DNA from: Viridibacillus arvi
GTDB taxonomy: Bacteria > Bacillota > Bacilli > Bacillales_A > Planococcaceae
Length of the DNA stretch: 64,000 nt
Assembly (NCBI RefSeq): GCF_001274945.1
Contig: NZ_LILB01000001.1
Coordinates: 1,137,354-1,201,353 of the forward strand
Direction: 5' to 3'
A program made the position numbers and the translations under genes. This document shows positions 35,316 through 43,268 of this stretch, piece by piece. The notes under the pieces were generated by a model that was not told where the DNA came from, did no database searches, and worked only from the letters and a program-made list of their open reading frames with translations. Position 1 is the first letter of the stretch, and every line of letters begins with the position of its first letter.

Positions 35316-35883
35316 TTTCATCCCCCTGTGTATAACTAATTCCATTGAGATTAATTGGATTTAAGACAACGACACCATCTTCTAGCTGATCACAATATGT
35401 AAAACCTATGATACTTCCTGAATAAGATAAATTATGACCCCATTTGATCTGAAAATTAGGAAATGATAGTGTTTCGTTTGGCTCTAACGTTGTTTTTCCT
35501 ATAGGTCTAAGCCAGAACTCCACCTTGCTCGATTGATCATTGATTCGCTCCCAGCTACTGTTTCCTTTTAATTTCGGTGCAAAATGTTCATAGACATACT
35601 TTCCAGAGAAAGAGAATGGAGAGTCTTCAGGCAGTTTTATACATAGATACGGATTTGTTATAGGCTGATTACCAATATTGCGAATATGATAAGAGCCCAA
35701 GCATAAGTTCTCTTCATCCGGATTATTAGAAATATTGAACGAGGATGTGAAATAACTAATGACGTTGACACTATCCGGGATAATGAGTTTACCAACCCTT
35801 TGTTTAATTTCATGAACATAAAAATCCGTTTGTTTTTTTAGTTCATTTATCTTTTCTTCCACATGAACAATACGAGCAGTCAT
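35308..35883 (-). CDS. hypothetical beta-sandwich protein, element cargo
   Basis: 191 residues. A helical N-terminus (about 1-35, V-H-V-E-E-K-I-N-E-L-K-K) is followed by a beta-rich domain with I-R-N-I-G-N-Q-P-I-T-N-P-Y-L-C-I-K-L-P, resembling conserved-repeat folds that carry phrases about 'norms of presentation' in surface proteins. I cannot assign a family. First gene of the minus-strand operon, ATG preceded by AAGGGGG. Confidence 0.68.
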   Translation of the reverse strand: MTARIVHVEEKINELKKQTDFYVHEIKQRVGKLIIPDSVNVISYFTSSFNISNNPDEENLCLGSYHIRNIGNQPITNPYLCIKLPEDSPFSFSGKYVYEHFAPKLKGNSSWERINDQSSKVEFWLRPIGKTTLEPNETLSFPNFQIKWGHNLSYSGSIIGFTYCDQLEDGVVVLNPINLNGISYTQGDENE

Positions 35884-35969
35884 AATTAGTCCCCCTTACC
35901 AATAGTATTAAATCAACTAAAGAATTCACATTTTTCAGGAGATGGCTATATTTGAATTCTTTCATAAAA

Positions 35970-35996
35970 AAAAAGAGAGGATTACCCTCTCTTTAC
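35970..35996 (-). terminator. terminator of the Cys-rich cargo gene
   Basis: Arms AAAGAGAGG and CCTCTCTTT with a 5-nt loop and a nine-T run on the minus strand, 30 nt past the stop at 36027. Confidence 0.88.
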
Positions 35997-36026
35997 GATA
36001 TGATTTCCTCCTAGGTGTTAGTACCA

Positions 36027-36671
36027 CTAGCCAAGAGTTGGGAAAATAGCGGGACACTGCTGAGGACGAACTACACCCGGACATGTGAATGGTAATTCAG
36101 CTCTTGGTTCACAGAATGTTGCTAAGAATTCCACAGTAACTGGGAATGTAGATTGAATACTTTGACAAACTGATACAGTAATTGTTAGTGCAGAAAACGT
36201 AATTGTGCCCTCTCTAGCTGTTAATGTACCTGTTGTACACACGAAACAATCTAAATCTGTGAATAAAATTTCTACATCTGTCCCTTTCGGCGCACATAAT
36301 GTAACTTGTTCACAACGCGAAACTGGAATATTATTGCTTGTGTACATAGTTCCATTCGGTAAAGTAACAACTATCGTAAGAATAAAATTCTTTTGAATAG
36401 TTAGATTTTGAAGACATACCGTTGAACCATCAATGGAGAATTGGCGATTCTCACGGCTCAAAATTACAATTGGATTACTTGTAGCTGGAACTACTTTACA
36501 TGTAACTACTGCACCCGTTAAGTCAGTATTTTGGTATACTCCTGGAAAATCAATTGGTCCAGTAGGAGAAATATCAAACGACATTTCTTTTACAATCCAG
36601 TCAAATACCTTATCAACGTTTATACAAATTAATTCTGGGTCCTGCGCCTGGGATGGCATATTCTCTTGCAT
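36027..36671 (-). CDS. Cys-rich beta protein, candidate spore-surface component
   Basis: 214 residues from ATG 36671, which has GGAGGTG 8 nt upstream; the frame extends 25 codons further without a site. Eleven Cys are spread through a Thr/Val-rich beta protein. The N-terminal segment C-I-N-V-D-K-V-F-D-W-I-V-K is reminiscent of the K-V-C-I-D-W start of DUF3992/Ena pilus subunits, and the C-terminus ends with C-P-G and C-P-A motifs. No signal peptide. A disulfide-linked spore appendage or exosporium role is suggested by composition and neighbours only. Confidence 0.65.
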   Translation of the reverse strand: MQENMPSQAQDPELICINVDKVFDWIVKEMSFDISPTGPIDFPGVYQNTDLTGAVVTCKVVPATSNPIVILSRENRQFSIDGSTVCLQNLTIQKNFILTIVVTLPNGTMYTSNNIPVSRCEQVTLCAPKGTDVEILFTDLDCFVCTTGTLTAREGTITFSALTITVSVCQSIQSTFPVTVEFLATFCEPRAELPFTCPGVVRPQQCPAIFPTLG

Positions 36672-36914
36672 CCTTTCGACACCTCCATAAAATTTTAGCT
36701 TTCGTTGTATCATATGTTTTATACCTATAAGTGCATGGGCTATCAAATAATTCGTTCTGATTTTTATTAAAATGCTTAAGTATCAGTATGTATCGTGTTT
36801 ACTTACATCTCCTCTTCTTATATAGAAACTAAAATATTTGAAAGGACCGGGATATTTGTAACAGAAAGTAAATATTTAAATAAAATATTAATAGACTGAA
36901 AGGGGTGAAATGCA

Positions 36915-38078
36915 ATGGAAGATTCAAAATTGTACTCCACTCAAGACATTGAAATATGGAAGAAAAAAATAGATGCCTACAAGGAAACGTTAACTTCATT
37001 AAAAATGGGGACTTCAAATGATGATTATCTATTTATGAAAAAGGATTTTAATGGGATTAAAACGCAGATGGCACTTATAGAAGGGCAAACTGAAACAATA
37101 GAAGATATGCAGAATTCGCAAATCAGAGGCTATGAGGAGCAGATAAAACTTCTATCGACACAAATGGAGTCTCTGAATCAAATGAATGAAAAAATGAATC
37201 AAGAAATACTAAGGGTTCTAAACAAATTAGGCACGATTGAAAATACTGAAACTCCAACCACTACACCTAAAACTGAAAACACATCTAAATTTATTGCTAA
37301 CGGTGCACAGAGAGATCCAATAATTACACTGACAACAAACCAATCGGTGATTACATCAAAACAGCCATCTTATAAAATGTTACAAAGTCTGGCAGGTAAA
37401 GCAACAAATGGGCAATTAGATGCAAACAATGGTATACCTTCCGCTCGCAATGAAAATCAAAGAAATGTTCCCGAAGAACGCCATTTTAATCAACAATACT
37501 TTCAATCAACAAATACTCATCCAAGCCAAATATATAATGGTTTATATAGAAATACCACCACCGAATCCACCTTTCATTTTAAAAACGCTATGAATGCACA
37601 GGAAGCTCCAATCAGAGTTTATGAATCTAATACTTTACCGCATGCTGAAATCCATAATCCCATTGATAATGAACTTAAAACGGAAGATTTAGTTAATTAC
37701 GGAGACTCCGAAAAAATTAATAACACTGTCATCACTATAGATAAAACGAGCTCTGTAATAACAAAAGAACCTGTCTTTCCTGAAACTTCTGAAATAATTA
37801 ATGAAACTGCCATTTCTGAAAATTCTATAGTAGTTAAAGAGCCCACCTTTCCTGAAGATTCTGAAGTGGTTAATGAGCAAGACAACACAAATACATCCCC
37901 TACTTTAAAAAGTGACGAATTTGAAATCTTTGAAGTTACGCCAAAGAATAAATTTGAAACCCATATACAAATTGAAGAGTTAAACAAGCAACCTGAGGTA
38001 AAAGAAGAATCAACTGAAGAAGGGCAAAAAAAAGAAAAGAACTCTTTGTTTTTCAATTTCTTTCGAAAATGGAGTTAG
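36915..38078 (+). CDS. coiled-coil and low-complexity protein, element cargo
   Basis: 387 residues, ATG after AAAGGGGTG. Coiled coil at about 10-115, then a long Thr/Asn/Pro/Glu-rich disordered region with two near-repeats (E-P-V-F-P-E-T-S-E-I-I-N-E and E-P-T-F-P-E-D-S-E-V-V-N-E, about 275-320), and a short basic-aromatic end (F-F-N-F-F-R-K-W). Divergent from the Cys-rich gene and followed by the BclB-like gene. No recognised family; shape suggests a scaffold or morphogenetic protein. Confidence 0.7.
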   Translation: MEDSKLYSTQDIEIWKKKIDAYKETLTSLKMGTSNDDYLFMKKDFNGIKTQMALIEGQTETIEDMQNSQIRGYEEQIKLLSTQMESLNQMNEKMNQEILRVLNKLGTIENTETPTTTPKTENTSKFIANGAQRDPIITLTTNQSVITSKQPSYKMLQSLAGKATNGQLDANNGIPSARNENQRNVPEERHFNQQYFQSTNTHPSQIYNGLYRNTTTESTFHFKNAMNAQEAPIRVYESNTLPHAEIHNPIDNELKTEDLVNYGDSEKINNTVITIDKTSSVITKEPVFPETSEIINETAISENSIVVKEPTFPEDSEVVNEQDNTNTSPTLKSDEFEIFEVTPKNKFETHIQIEELNKQPEVKEESTEEGQKKEKNSLFFNFFRKWS

Positions 38079-38160
38079 TTTAATATTTTGCACCATTTAG
38101 GTCACTGCCCTTTCCCCCTATTCTTAACTGAATAGAATAATGGAGAAAGGGGGTGTAAAA

Positions 38161-38772
38161 ATGTGTATGAATAATTCAAATTGCGGCTGCGCAAATAATA
38201 CTAATTGTACTTCACTTGGTCCTTTTACAGCTGTAGACGCTGCATGTATTACTACACCAGCACTAACAGGCACTATCGTCCCATTCGCTTCAGGTACAAT
38301 TCCTGTTGTTTTAGTAACACTTGCTGGTGGCTTAGTCGGTACTTCAAGTCTTGTAGGATTTGGTACGGCTATTCCAGGGGTATCTCTTGTTGGTAATAAT
38401 ATAGACTTGTCAGCTGCTACTGGAACGGAAGCCTTTTCAGTTCCACGTGCTGGTAGTATTACATCTATATCTGCATCCTTGTCTGCAACAGTTGCTTTAA
38501 CCCTTGTAGGAGGAACAGCAACAGTCAGAGCACAAGTTTACCGCGCGGTTGCGGGAAGTAATGTTTTCAGCCCTACAACAGCATTTGTTGATTTATCACC
38601 AGCTCTTTCAACAATCGCAGTAGGCACTATTACATCTGGTACTGCAAACGTTGCACCAGTGTCAGTAGCTGCAGGTGATCGTTTATTAATGGTGTACTCT
38701 GTTACTACCACAGGGATTGCACTAGCTACTACTATTACTGGTAATGCAAGTGCAGGAATTAATATTGCATAA
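38161..38772 (+). CDS. BclB C-terminal-domain protein lacking collagen repeats
   Basis: 203 residues from ATG 38161, 5 nt after AAAGGGGGTG. The leader MCMNNSNCGCANNTNC has four Cys, then from about residue 38 to the end comes the exosporium glycoprotein BclB C-terminal domain: G-T-I-V-P-F-A-S-G-T, G-G-L-V-G-T-S-S-L-V-G-F-G, F-S-V-P-R-A-G-S-I-T-S-I-S-A and a closing G-N-A-S-A-G-I-N-I-A. In BclB this trimeric domain caps a Gly-X-X collagen stalk; here there is no stalk, and a Cys-rich leader takes its place. Likely exposed on the spore. Confidence 0.85.
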   Translation: MCMNNSNCGCANNTNCTSLGPFTAVDAACITTPALTGTIVPFASGTIPVVLVTLAGGLVGTSSLVGFGTAIPGVSLVGNNIDLSAATGTEAFSVPRAGSITSISASLSATVALTLVGGTATVRAQVYRAVAGSNVFSPTTAFVDLSPALSTIAVGTITSGTANVAPVSVAAGDRLLMVYSVTTTGIALATTITGNASAGINIA

Positions 38773-38868
38773 AAGATTATGATCGTAAGTTAGATTAAAG
38801 CTACCATACAGTATCATTATCTTTGTAAAATAAGATAATTACTTGAAAACAAAAGTAATAAGTAAAGT

Positions 38869-38906
38869 AGGCGATTTTCCCAAAATCGGGAAATCGCCTG
38901 CTTTTC
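38869..38906 (+). terminator. terminator of the BclB-like gene
   Basis: Arms AGGCGATTTTCCC and GGGAAATCGCCT with a short loop and a T-rich tail, about 95 nt past the stop. Confidence 0.78.
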
Positions 38907-39363
38907 TCTCTAAAAATATAGTTATAATTTCGCCAAAGCAATTTAAATATGAGCGAGATGATACTTTCCGTGCCAAGTATATAGGGCTACCGAAAGGAAT
39001 ATACATAAAAACCAATGCTATATTCTCTTGTTAGTGGCCTTCTTACCATAATTTTATCTTTAATCCTATTGGTTATAATTTGTTTCACATTGTTAATACA
39101 GTAGTGTCATAAACAAAATGCAAATTTATTATTTTTACAACTCAAATTATAAATTATATAATTTGTCACTTCCTATATAGGGAGTGGCTTTTTAATATCT
39201 TTTTTTCTCAAAATGTTCAGCACTATCTCCTATGTACTTCCCAATCACCTTCCGACATTAATTCATAGAATATTAATGAATGAACAGCTTTCTCAATTAT
39301 AAGTAACACACGCCTATAACTTACCGTGTTACTAACATATTACGGAATGGAGGTGACAAAAAA
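38907..39363. other. intergenic region in the element
   Basis: About 455 bp, very AT-rich. A frame of some 60 codons runs through 38843-39034 but begins inside the terminator and lacks a ribosome site. A second hairpin (CACTTCCT/AGGGAGTG, 39167-39186, then T-run) is a possible weak terminator. Nothing else is seen before the DUF4183-like gene. Confidence 0.4.
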
Positions 39364-39774
39364 ATGAACCGACAAAAATTGATTTGTGACAGTTACTGTG
39401 AAAAGAACCAAGTTCTTTGGCCCCGTATTAAAGCTATTGATATAGGTTCTATTCAACCTCCTCCAGTTGTTATGCCTGAAGGAACTATTATTCCAATAAT
39501 AAATAGATATTTATTTATTGCTACAGCAGATATTAGTTTAACAAACGGTGCAACCATTCCTGCAAATTTATTTACAGATGATAATGACAATCAATTAACA
39601 GAATTCAAACTTTTTAATCCCAATGGATATGTCAATCTTTACATCAACGCTTTGATGCAAGTGGGCGGTACGTATAATGTAACCCCAGATTCACTAATCA
39701 TTAACCCATTTAATGAAACAATTTATGCTGGAACTCCCATCATAATAGAATCATTGGGATTCCAACAAATGTGA
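39364..39774 (+). CDS. DUF4183-like protein
   Basis: 136 residues, ATG 8 nt after GGAGG. The C-terminal 90 residues carry the DUF4183 layout: a short strand Y-L-F-I-A-T-A, then F-K-L-F-N-P-N-G-Y-V-N-L-Y-I-N-A-L-M-Q, then Y-N-V-T-P-D-S-L-I-I and A-G-T-P-I-I-I-E-S-L. This domain is typically found in, or beside, collagen-like exosporium proteins of bacilli. The N-terminal 45 residues contain two Cys and a Pro-rich linker. Followed at 43 nt by a mini-homolog. Confidence 0.7.
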   Translation: MNRQKLICDSYCEKNQVLWPRIKAIDIGSIQPPPVVMPEGTIIPIINRYLFIATADISLTNGATIPANLFTDDNDNQLTEFKLFNPNGYVNLYINALMQVGGTYNVTPDSLIINPFNETIYAGTPIIIESLGFQQM

Positions 39775-39817
39775 TATAAAATCTTCTAAACTTTTTATCT
39801 TAAAAGGAGGTTAGAAA

Positions 39818-39940
39818 ATGGCGGCAGGCGATTCGTATACTGTTTCTGCAACAGAGTTAACTTTTAACGGTGTTACTGGCACAATTACAGCAGGAACTCC
39901 ATTGGTAGTAGAAGCTGTAGAATTAGTTACACAAACTTAA
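39818..39940 (+). CDS. 40-residue mini-protein resembling the C-terminal strands of DUF4183
   Basis: ATG with AAAAGGAGG 8 nt upstream and a 40-residue product. It aligns by eye with the last 35 residues of the preceding DUF4183-like protein: Y-T-V-S-A-T-E-L-T-F against Y-N-V-T-P-D-S-L-I-I, and A-G-T-P-L-V-V-E-A-V against A-G-T-P-I-I-I-E-S-L. So it is a partial tandem paralog, co-transcribed with its neighbour. It may complete or block an inter-subunit beta sheet (inference). Confidence 0.7.
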   Translation: MAAGDSYTVSATELTFNGVTGTITAGTPLVVEAVELVTQT

Positions 39941-40119
39941 TGATTAATAATTAACAACCAAATCATAAGTTTTAATTGTGTAAGCTTTCTAGCCTTTCTT
40001 CTATTTTGGTGCTTAGGGTCACTTTTATACCAAGTGATCCTCCAAGCCTATATATATTTATATAGAAAGCAATAAATATAGTAATCCCACTTTTCTAGAT
40101 CTCTGCATTACCACTTTAG

Positions 40120-40272
40120 TCATTTCCTGCTTCGAATCGTTGACGTACGTGTTATAAAGAGCATCTCTTTATAAGCTTTTAGCTGTGCATTTTGCTCAAT
40201 AACAACATACTTTCGATGTGTTCTAGGATCATCCCAAGCTAAATAACAAATCTGCTGAAAGTCTATTTTCAA
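40120..40272 (-). pseudogene. possible gene remnant, helical protein fragment
   Basis: An open frame of 50 codons on the minus strand from TTG 40272 to TGA 40120, with plausible protein character (L-A-W-D-D-P-R-T-H-R-K-Y and E-Q-N-A-Q-L-K-A-Y-K-E-M-L). No ribosome binding site precedes it. Probably the tail of an older gene; family unknown. The rest of 39941-40509 shows no gene. Confidence 0.3.
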
Positions 40273-40323
40273 TAATAATAATTTAGCTTTTTAATTTATA
40301 AACCCTAATAACAAGATACATAA

Positions 40324-40362
40324 AAAAACAGACTTTAATCACTTCAAATCAAGTCTGTTTTA
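40324..40362. terminator. terminator-like hairpin
   Basis: Arms AAAACAGACTT and AAGTCTGTTTT with a 15-nt loop. A-rich on the left and T-rich on the right, so it could stop the small minus-strand gene at 40510-40662 or transcription from the left. Confidence 0.65.
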
Positions 40363-40509
40363 ATTGTATTTAATTGGATTTCATACATCATTTCACTTAC
40401 ATTTTACTTTTATTACCGTGCCACGATTTTGTTATATTAAACTCTGATAATAATCCAAAAGAGCATGCATTTTAATCATTATATAATCGTATTATAAAAC
40501 ATTCTGATT

Positions 40510-40662
40510 TTAACACTCTTGTGTTTGTGTAAACTCGGTTTTCTTAGATATTGTAACTTCTTCGGATTCTTCTTGTTCTTTTGCTAAATATCTAATTGTT
40601 GCTGGTAAGAGGTATTTATTCACCGCAGCAGCAAGCTTTTCTGCTGGAACTACTATCTCCAT
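40510..40662 (-). CDS. 50-residue protein divergent from the recombinase (candidate directionality factor)
   Basis: ATG 40662 preceded by a very strong GCGGGGGG site at 6-8 nt. The product starts MEIVVPAEKLAAAVNKYLLP and is acidic and Glu/Thr-rich at its end. It is transcribed away from the recombinase gene, with 78 bp between the two start codons. Small proteins beside large serine integrases are often the recombination directionality factor, but I see no sequence relation to a known one. Confidence 0.65.
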   Translation of the reverse strand: MEIVVPAEKLAAAVNKYLLPATIRYLAKEQEESEEVTISKKTEFTQTQEC

Positions 40663-40740
40663 TTTTCTACCCCCCGCTTTTCGAGATGTACCATTATATT
40701 TTATGTAGTGGGCTGAAAAAGGTGCGAGGTGAATTTTTTT

Positions 40741-42189
40741 ATGGAAAATAATTTAAGAACGGTAGAATATGAACGAGTTTCTACTGATGAACAAGCGGTA
40801 GAAGGATACAGTTTAACCTCTCAGCAAGAAAAAGTAAGAAAATTTATAGAATCCCAAGGAAACTGGGATTTAGTTGACACATATATCGATGATGGATATA
40901 GTGCCAAAGATTTAAATCGTCCTGCTATGAAAAAATTAATCGAAGATGCTAAAATGGGGAAATTTGATGTAGTAGTCTTCTATAAACTCGATCGCCTAGT
41001 TAGATCAGTTAGTAGTCTTCATACACTTCTCAAAACATTTGAAGAAAATGGAGTTATGATAAAGAGTGTTACTGAAGTATTTGATACCACTTCGGCTTTA
41101 GGAAGATTCTTCTTGACTCTTGTGGCTGCAATGGCTGAATGGGAACGCGAAACAATTTCTGAACGTGTATTATTAAATATGGGAAAAAAAGCGGAAGTTG
41201 GAGAAAGAAATGGTGCAAAAGCTCCTTTTGGGTATAAGAGTATAAATTCAAAATTGGAAATACACGAGGAAGAAGCCCTTTTAGTAAAAGAAATATTCCG
41301 ACTTTATAATGACGGTAAGGGCTTACGCTCAATCGCAAAATATTTACAACAACTTAATATCGATAAGGATATTCGAACGATTTCTAGAATGCTTGAAAAC
41401 CCCGTATATTGTGGAAAAGTAAGATGGGGACATAATTCGAATAGAATCGAAACAATTATTATTAAAAGTGAACACATACCAGCGATTATAAGGGAAGAAA
41501 CCTATGTTGAAGCACAAAACCGAAGAATAGCTAATACAAAAGAAGGGAAAAAAGCAACCTCACCTTACCCATTTAGTGGTGTTTTACGATGTGCTAGATG
41601 TGGTTCCGCTTTGTCTGGACAATTTAAAAAAGAAAGAGGTACAAAACACTACATTTGTATCGGGAAAAAAAATAAAGGAACATGTGATTTGCCAATATTC
41701 ACCGAAAAAACACTTATTAGTGAATTTCTTAAAGGATTATCTACTGATAATCTAGAAAGTTTCATTAATTCAATAGTACCTAATCTGGAAGGATCAGTCT
41801 CAGAACAAAATAATGATTTAATAATTGCTGAAATTGAAAAACAACTTAATATAATCAAAAAAAGAAAGAAAAATTGGATGCTAGCTCTTGGTGATGGGAT
41901 AATGACCCATAAAGACTATTCTGAGATGATGTCTCAAGTACTTAAAGAAGAAAACCTATTAATAGAACAAGTGAATAATCTTTCGTCTAAAAAAAATGTA
42001 AAAGATACATCGCAAATAATCGAACATGCAAAAAACATTTCTGTAATTTGGGATAGAGCTAATGAAAACGATAAAAAGAACTTTATCAATCTACTTTTTG
42101 AGGAAATAGTAGTGGATGTTCCAAGTGATTATAGACGGGGCAGAGGAAATTCTCCTTCCGTGGATATTAAAGAAGTTAAATTACGATGA
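40741..42189 (+). CDS. large serine recombinase (site-specific integrase/excisionase)
   Basis: 482 residues from ATG 40741; GAGGTG lies 9 nt upstream, and a GTG at 40729 falls within it. N-terminal resolvase domain with Y-E-R-V-S-T-D-E-Q, catalytic Ser14, and D-R-L-V-R-S active-site Arg residues near 77-81. Then comes the recombinase domain (R-N-G-A-K-A-P-F-G-Y onward), a zinc ribbon (R-C-A-R-C-G ... C-I-G-K-K-N-K-G-T-C), a coiled coil around 360-425 and a C-terminal tail. Length and layout match SpoIVCA, which excises skin, and phage integrases. It should catalyse recombination at GGTGTA. Confidence 0.92.
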   Translation: MENNLRTVEYERVSTDEQAVEGYSLTSQQEKVRKFIESQGNWDLVDTYIDDGYSAKDLNRPAMKKLIEDAKMGKFDVVVFYKLDRLVRSVSSLHTLLKTFEENGVMIKSVTEVFDTTSALGRFFLTLVAAMAEWERETISERVLLNMGKKAEVGERNGAKAPFGYKSINSKLEIHEEEALLVKEIFRLYNDGKGLRSIAKYLQQLNIDKDIRTISRMLENPVYCGKVRWGHNSNRIETIIIKSEHIPAIIREETYVEAQNRRIANTKEGKKATSPYPFSGVLRCARCGSALSGQFKKERGTKHYICIGKKNKGTCDLPIFTEKTLISEFLKGLSTDNLESFINSIVPNLEGSVSEQNNDLIIAEIEKQLNIIKKRKKNWMLALGDGIMTHKDYSEMMSQVLKEENLLIEQVNNLSSKKNVKDTSQIIEHAKNISVIWDRANENDKKNFINLLFEEIVVDVPSDYRRGRGNSPSVDIKEVKLR

Positions 42190-42195
42190 TACATC

Positions 42196-42238
42196 AAGAA
42201 CCTTTTATATACTACAATTCATTTAAAAGGTTCTTTTA
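42196..42238 (+). terminator. terminator of the recombinase gene, next to attR
   Basis: Arms AAGAACCTTTT and AAAAGGTTCTT with an 18-nt loop and T-run, ending 10 bp before GGTGTA. It also shields the transporter 3' part from read-through. Confidence 0.82.
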
Positions 42239-42247
42239 GTCACACTA

Positions 42248-42253
42248 GGTGTA
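42248..42253. repeat. right attachment core (attR) GGTGTA
   Basis: Right crossover repeat. Flank left: TTAGTCACACTA (element); flank right: GCGATGGCGATG (gene). Together with the left core it defines the crossover within Gly-Val codons. Confidence 0.8.
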
Positions 42254-43201
42254 GCGATGGCGATGAACTTATTTGGTCATGGTATTGCTTTATCAAGTGA
42301 TTTTGTCATTCAAGGTGCCCCTAAGCTTACTGCAGATGCAGCCGGGTTACCAGTCGGAGATGTTATTTCAGCTAGTATTCCACTCGTCATTGTAATGGGC
42401 CTTGTTACGACTATTACTGCGTTTATACTATTAAAACGTGATATGAAACGAGGTACAATCGCATTAACTGGAACAAACGTTTCAAATGAAGAGCAAGAAA
42501 AAGATGAAAAATTGCTCACTCTTAAACAAAAACAGTTCTTTGCAATTATCATTCCAATAGCTTTCTTAGCAGATGTCGTAGCAATGTCCATTTTAAAGTT
42601 GCAAGGTGGAGATGCGACAGCATTAATCGGCGGTACTGCCGTCTTCATTTTACTCATTCTCTCCGTTGTAGCCCACAAAAAACAAGGACTTGAAAAGACT
42701 ACAAGTTATCTAATACACGGCTTCCAATTTGGTTTTAAAGTATTTGGCCCTGTTATTCCTATTGCTGCCTTCTTCTATTTGGGGGATTCTGGCTTCACCC
42801 AAATCATCGGTGACTTTTTACCGAAAGCCTCTCACGGTATTGTTAACGATTTAGGTGTTGGATTAGCTTCGGTAGTTCCATTAACAAAGGAAATTGCTGC
42901 GGTTACTTTATCAGTCGTTGGCGCAATTACTGGATTAGATGGTTCAGGATTCTCAGGCATTTCATTAGCTGGCTCTGTCGGAAGCTTGTTTGGCAATGCA
43001 ATTGGAGGTGGCACCGATACTTTAACTGCGCTCGGACAGATTACAGCAATCTGGGTTGGGGGCGGAACTTTAATTCCTTGGGCACTTATCCCAGCTGCAG
43101 CTATTTGTAATGTCAGTCCATTCGAACTTGCTCGTAGAAATTTAGTGCCTGTTATTACTGGATTAGTCGTCACAACCATTGTGGCAATGTTCTTGATTTA
43201 A
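42254..43201 (+). pseudogene. transporter gene, 3' part
   Basis: Continues the permease split at 32413: A-M-A-M-N-L-F-G-H-G-I-A-L-S-S-D, several membrane helices, a charged cytoplasmic loop at about T-N-V-S-N-E-E-Q-E-K-D-E, and the conserved G-I-S-L-A-G-S-V-G-S-L-F-G-N-A-I-G-G-G-T-D region. An ATG at 42257 is available but without a ribosome site. No stop, frameshift or drift is visible in either half, so the gene would be intact after excision. Substrate class: carboxylate or ion, unresolved. Confidence 0.88.
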
Positions 43202-43268
43202 CTCTGTTGAACCGATGCCAGCCATTCATATTTTTACGCGATCGTAAGTAATATAGATGGCTGGTATT

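Larger units (their letters stand above)
32408..42253. mobile_element. 9.84-kb serine-recombinase element interrupting a transporter gene, with exosporium-like cargo
   Basis: Bounded by the direct repeat GGTGTA at 32408-32413 and 42248-42253. The right end carries a large serine recombinase and its terminator, only 10 bp before the boundary; the cargo is about a dozen genes. Removing one repeat plus the intervening 9,840 bp restores the transporter reading frame exactly. The organisation matches sporulation intervening elements such as skin (sigK), but could also be a simple integrative element. Confidence 0.88.

Noticed and set aside
35990-36005. CATATCGTA sigma-K-like -10 on the minus strand near the end of the Cys-rich gene
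   Set aside because: Directly followed by that gene's terminator; about a dozen such matches are expected by chance in 10 kb of this composition.
38843-39034. 63-codon frame after the BclB-like gene
   Set aside because: Begins inside a terminator hairpin, has no ribosome binding site and no protein-like motif.
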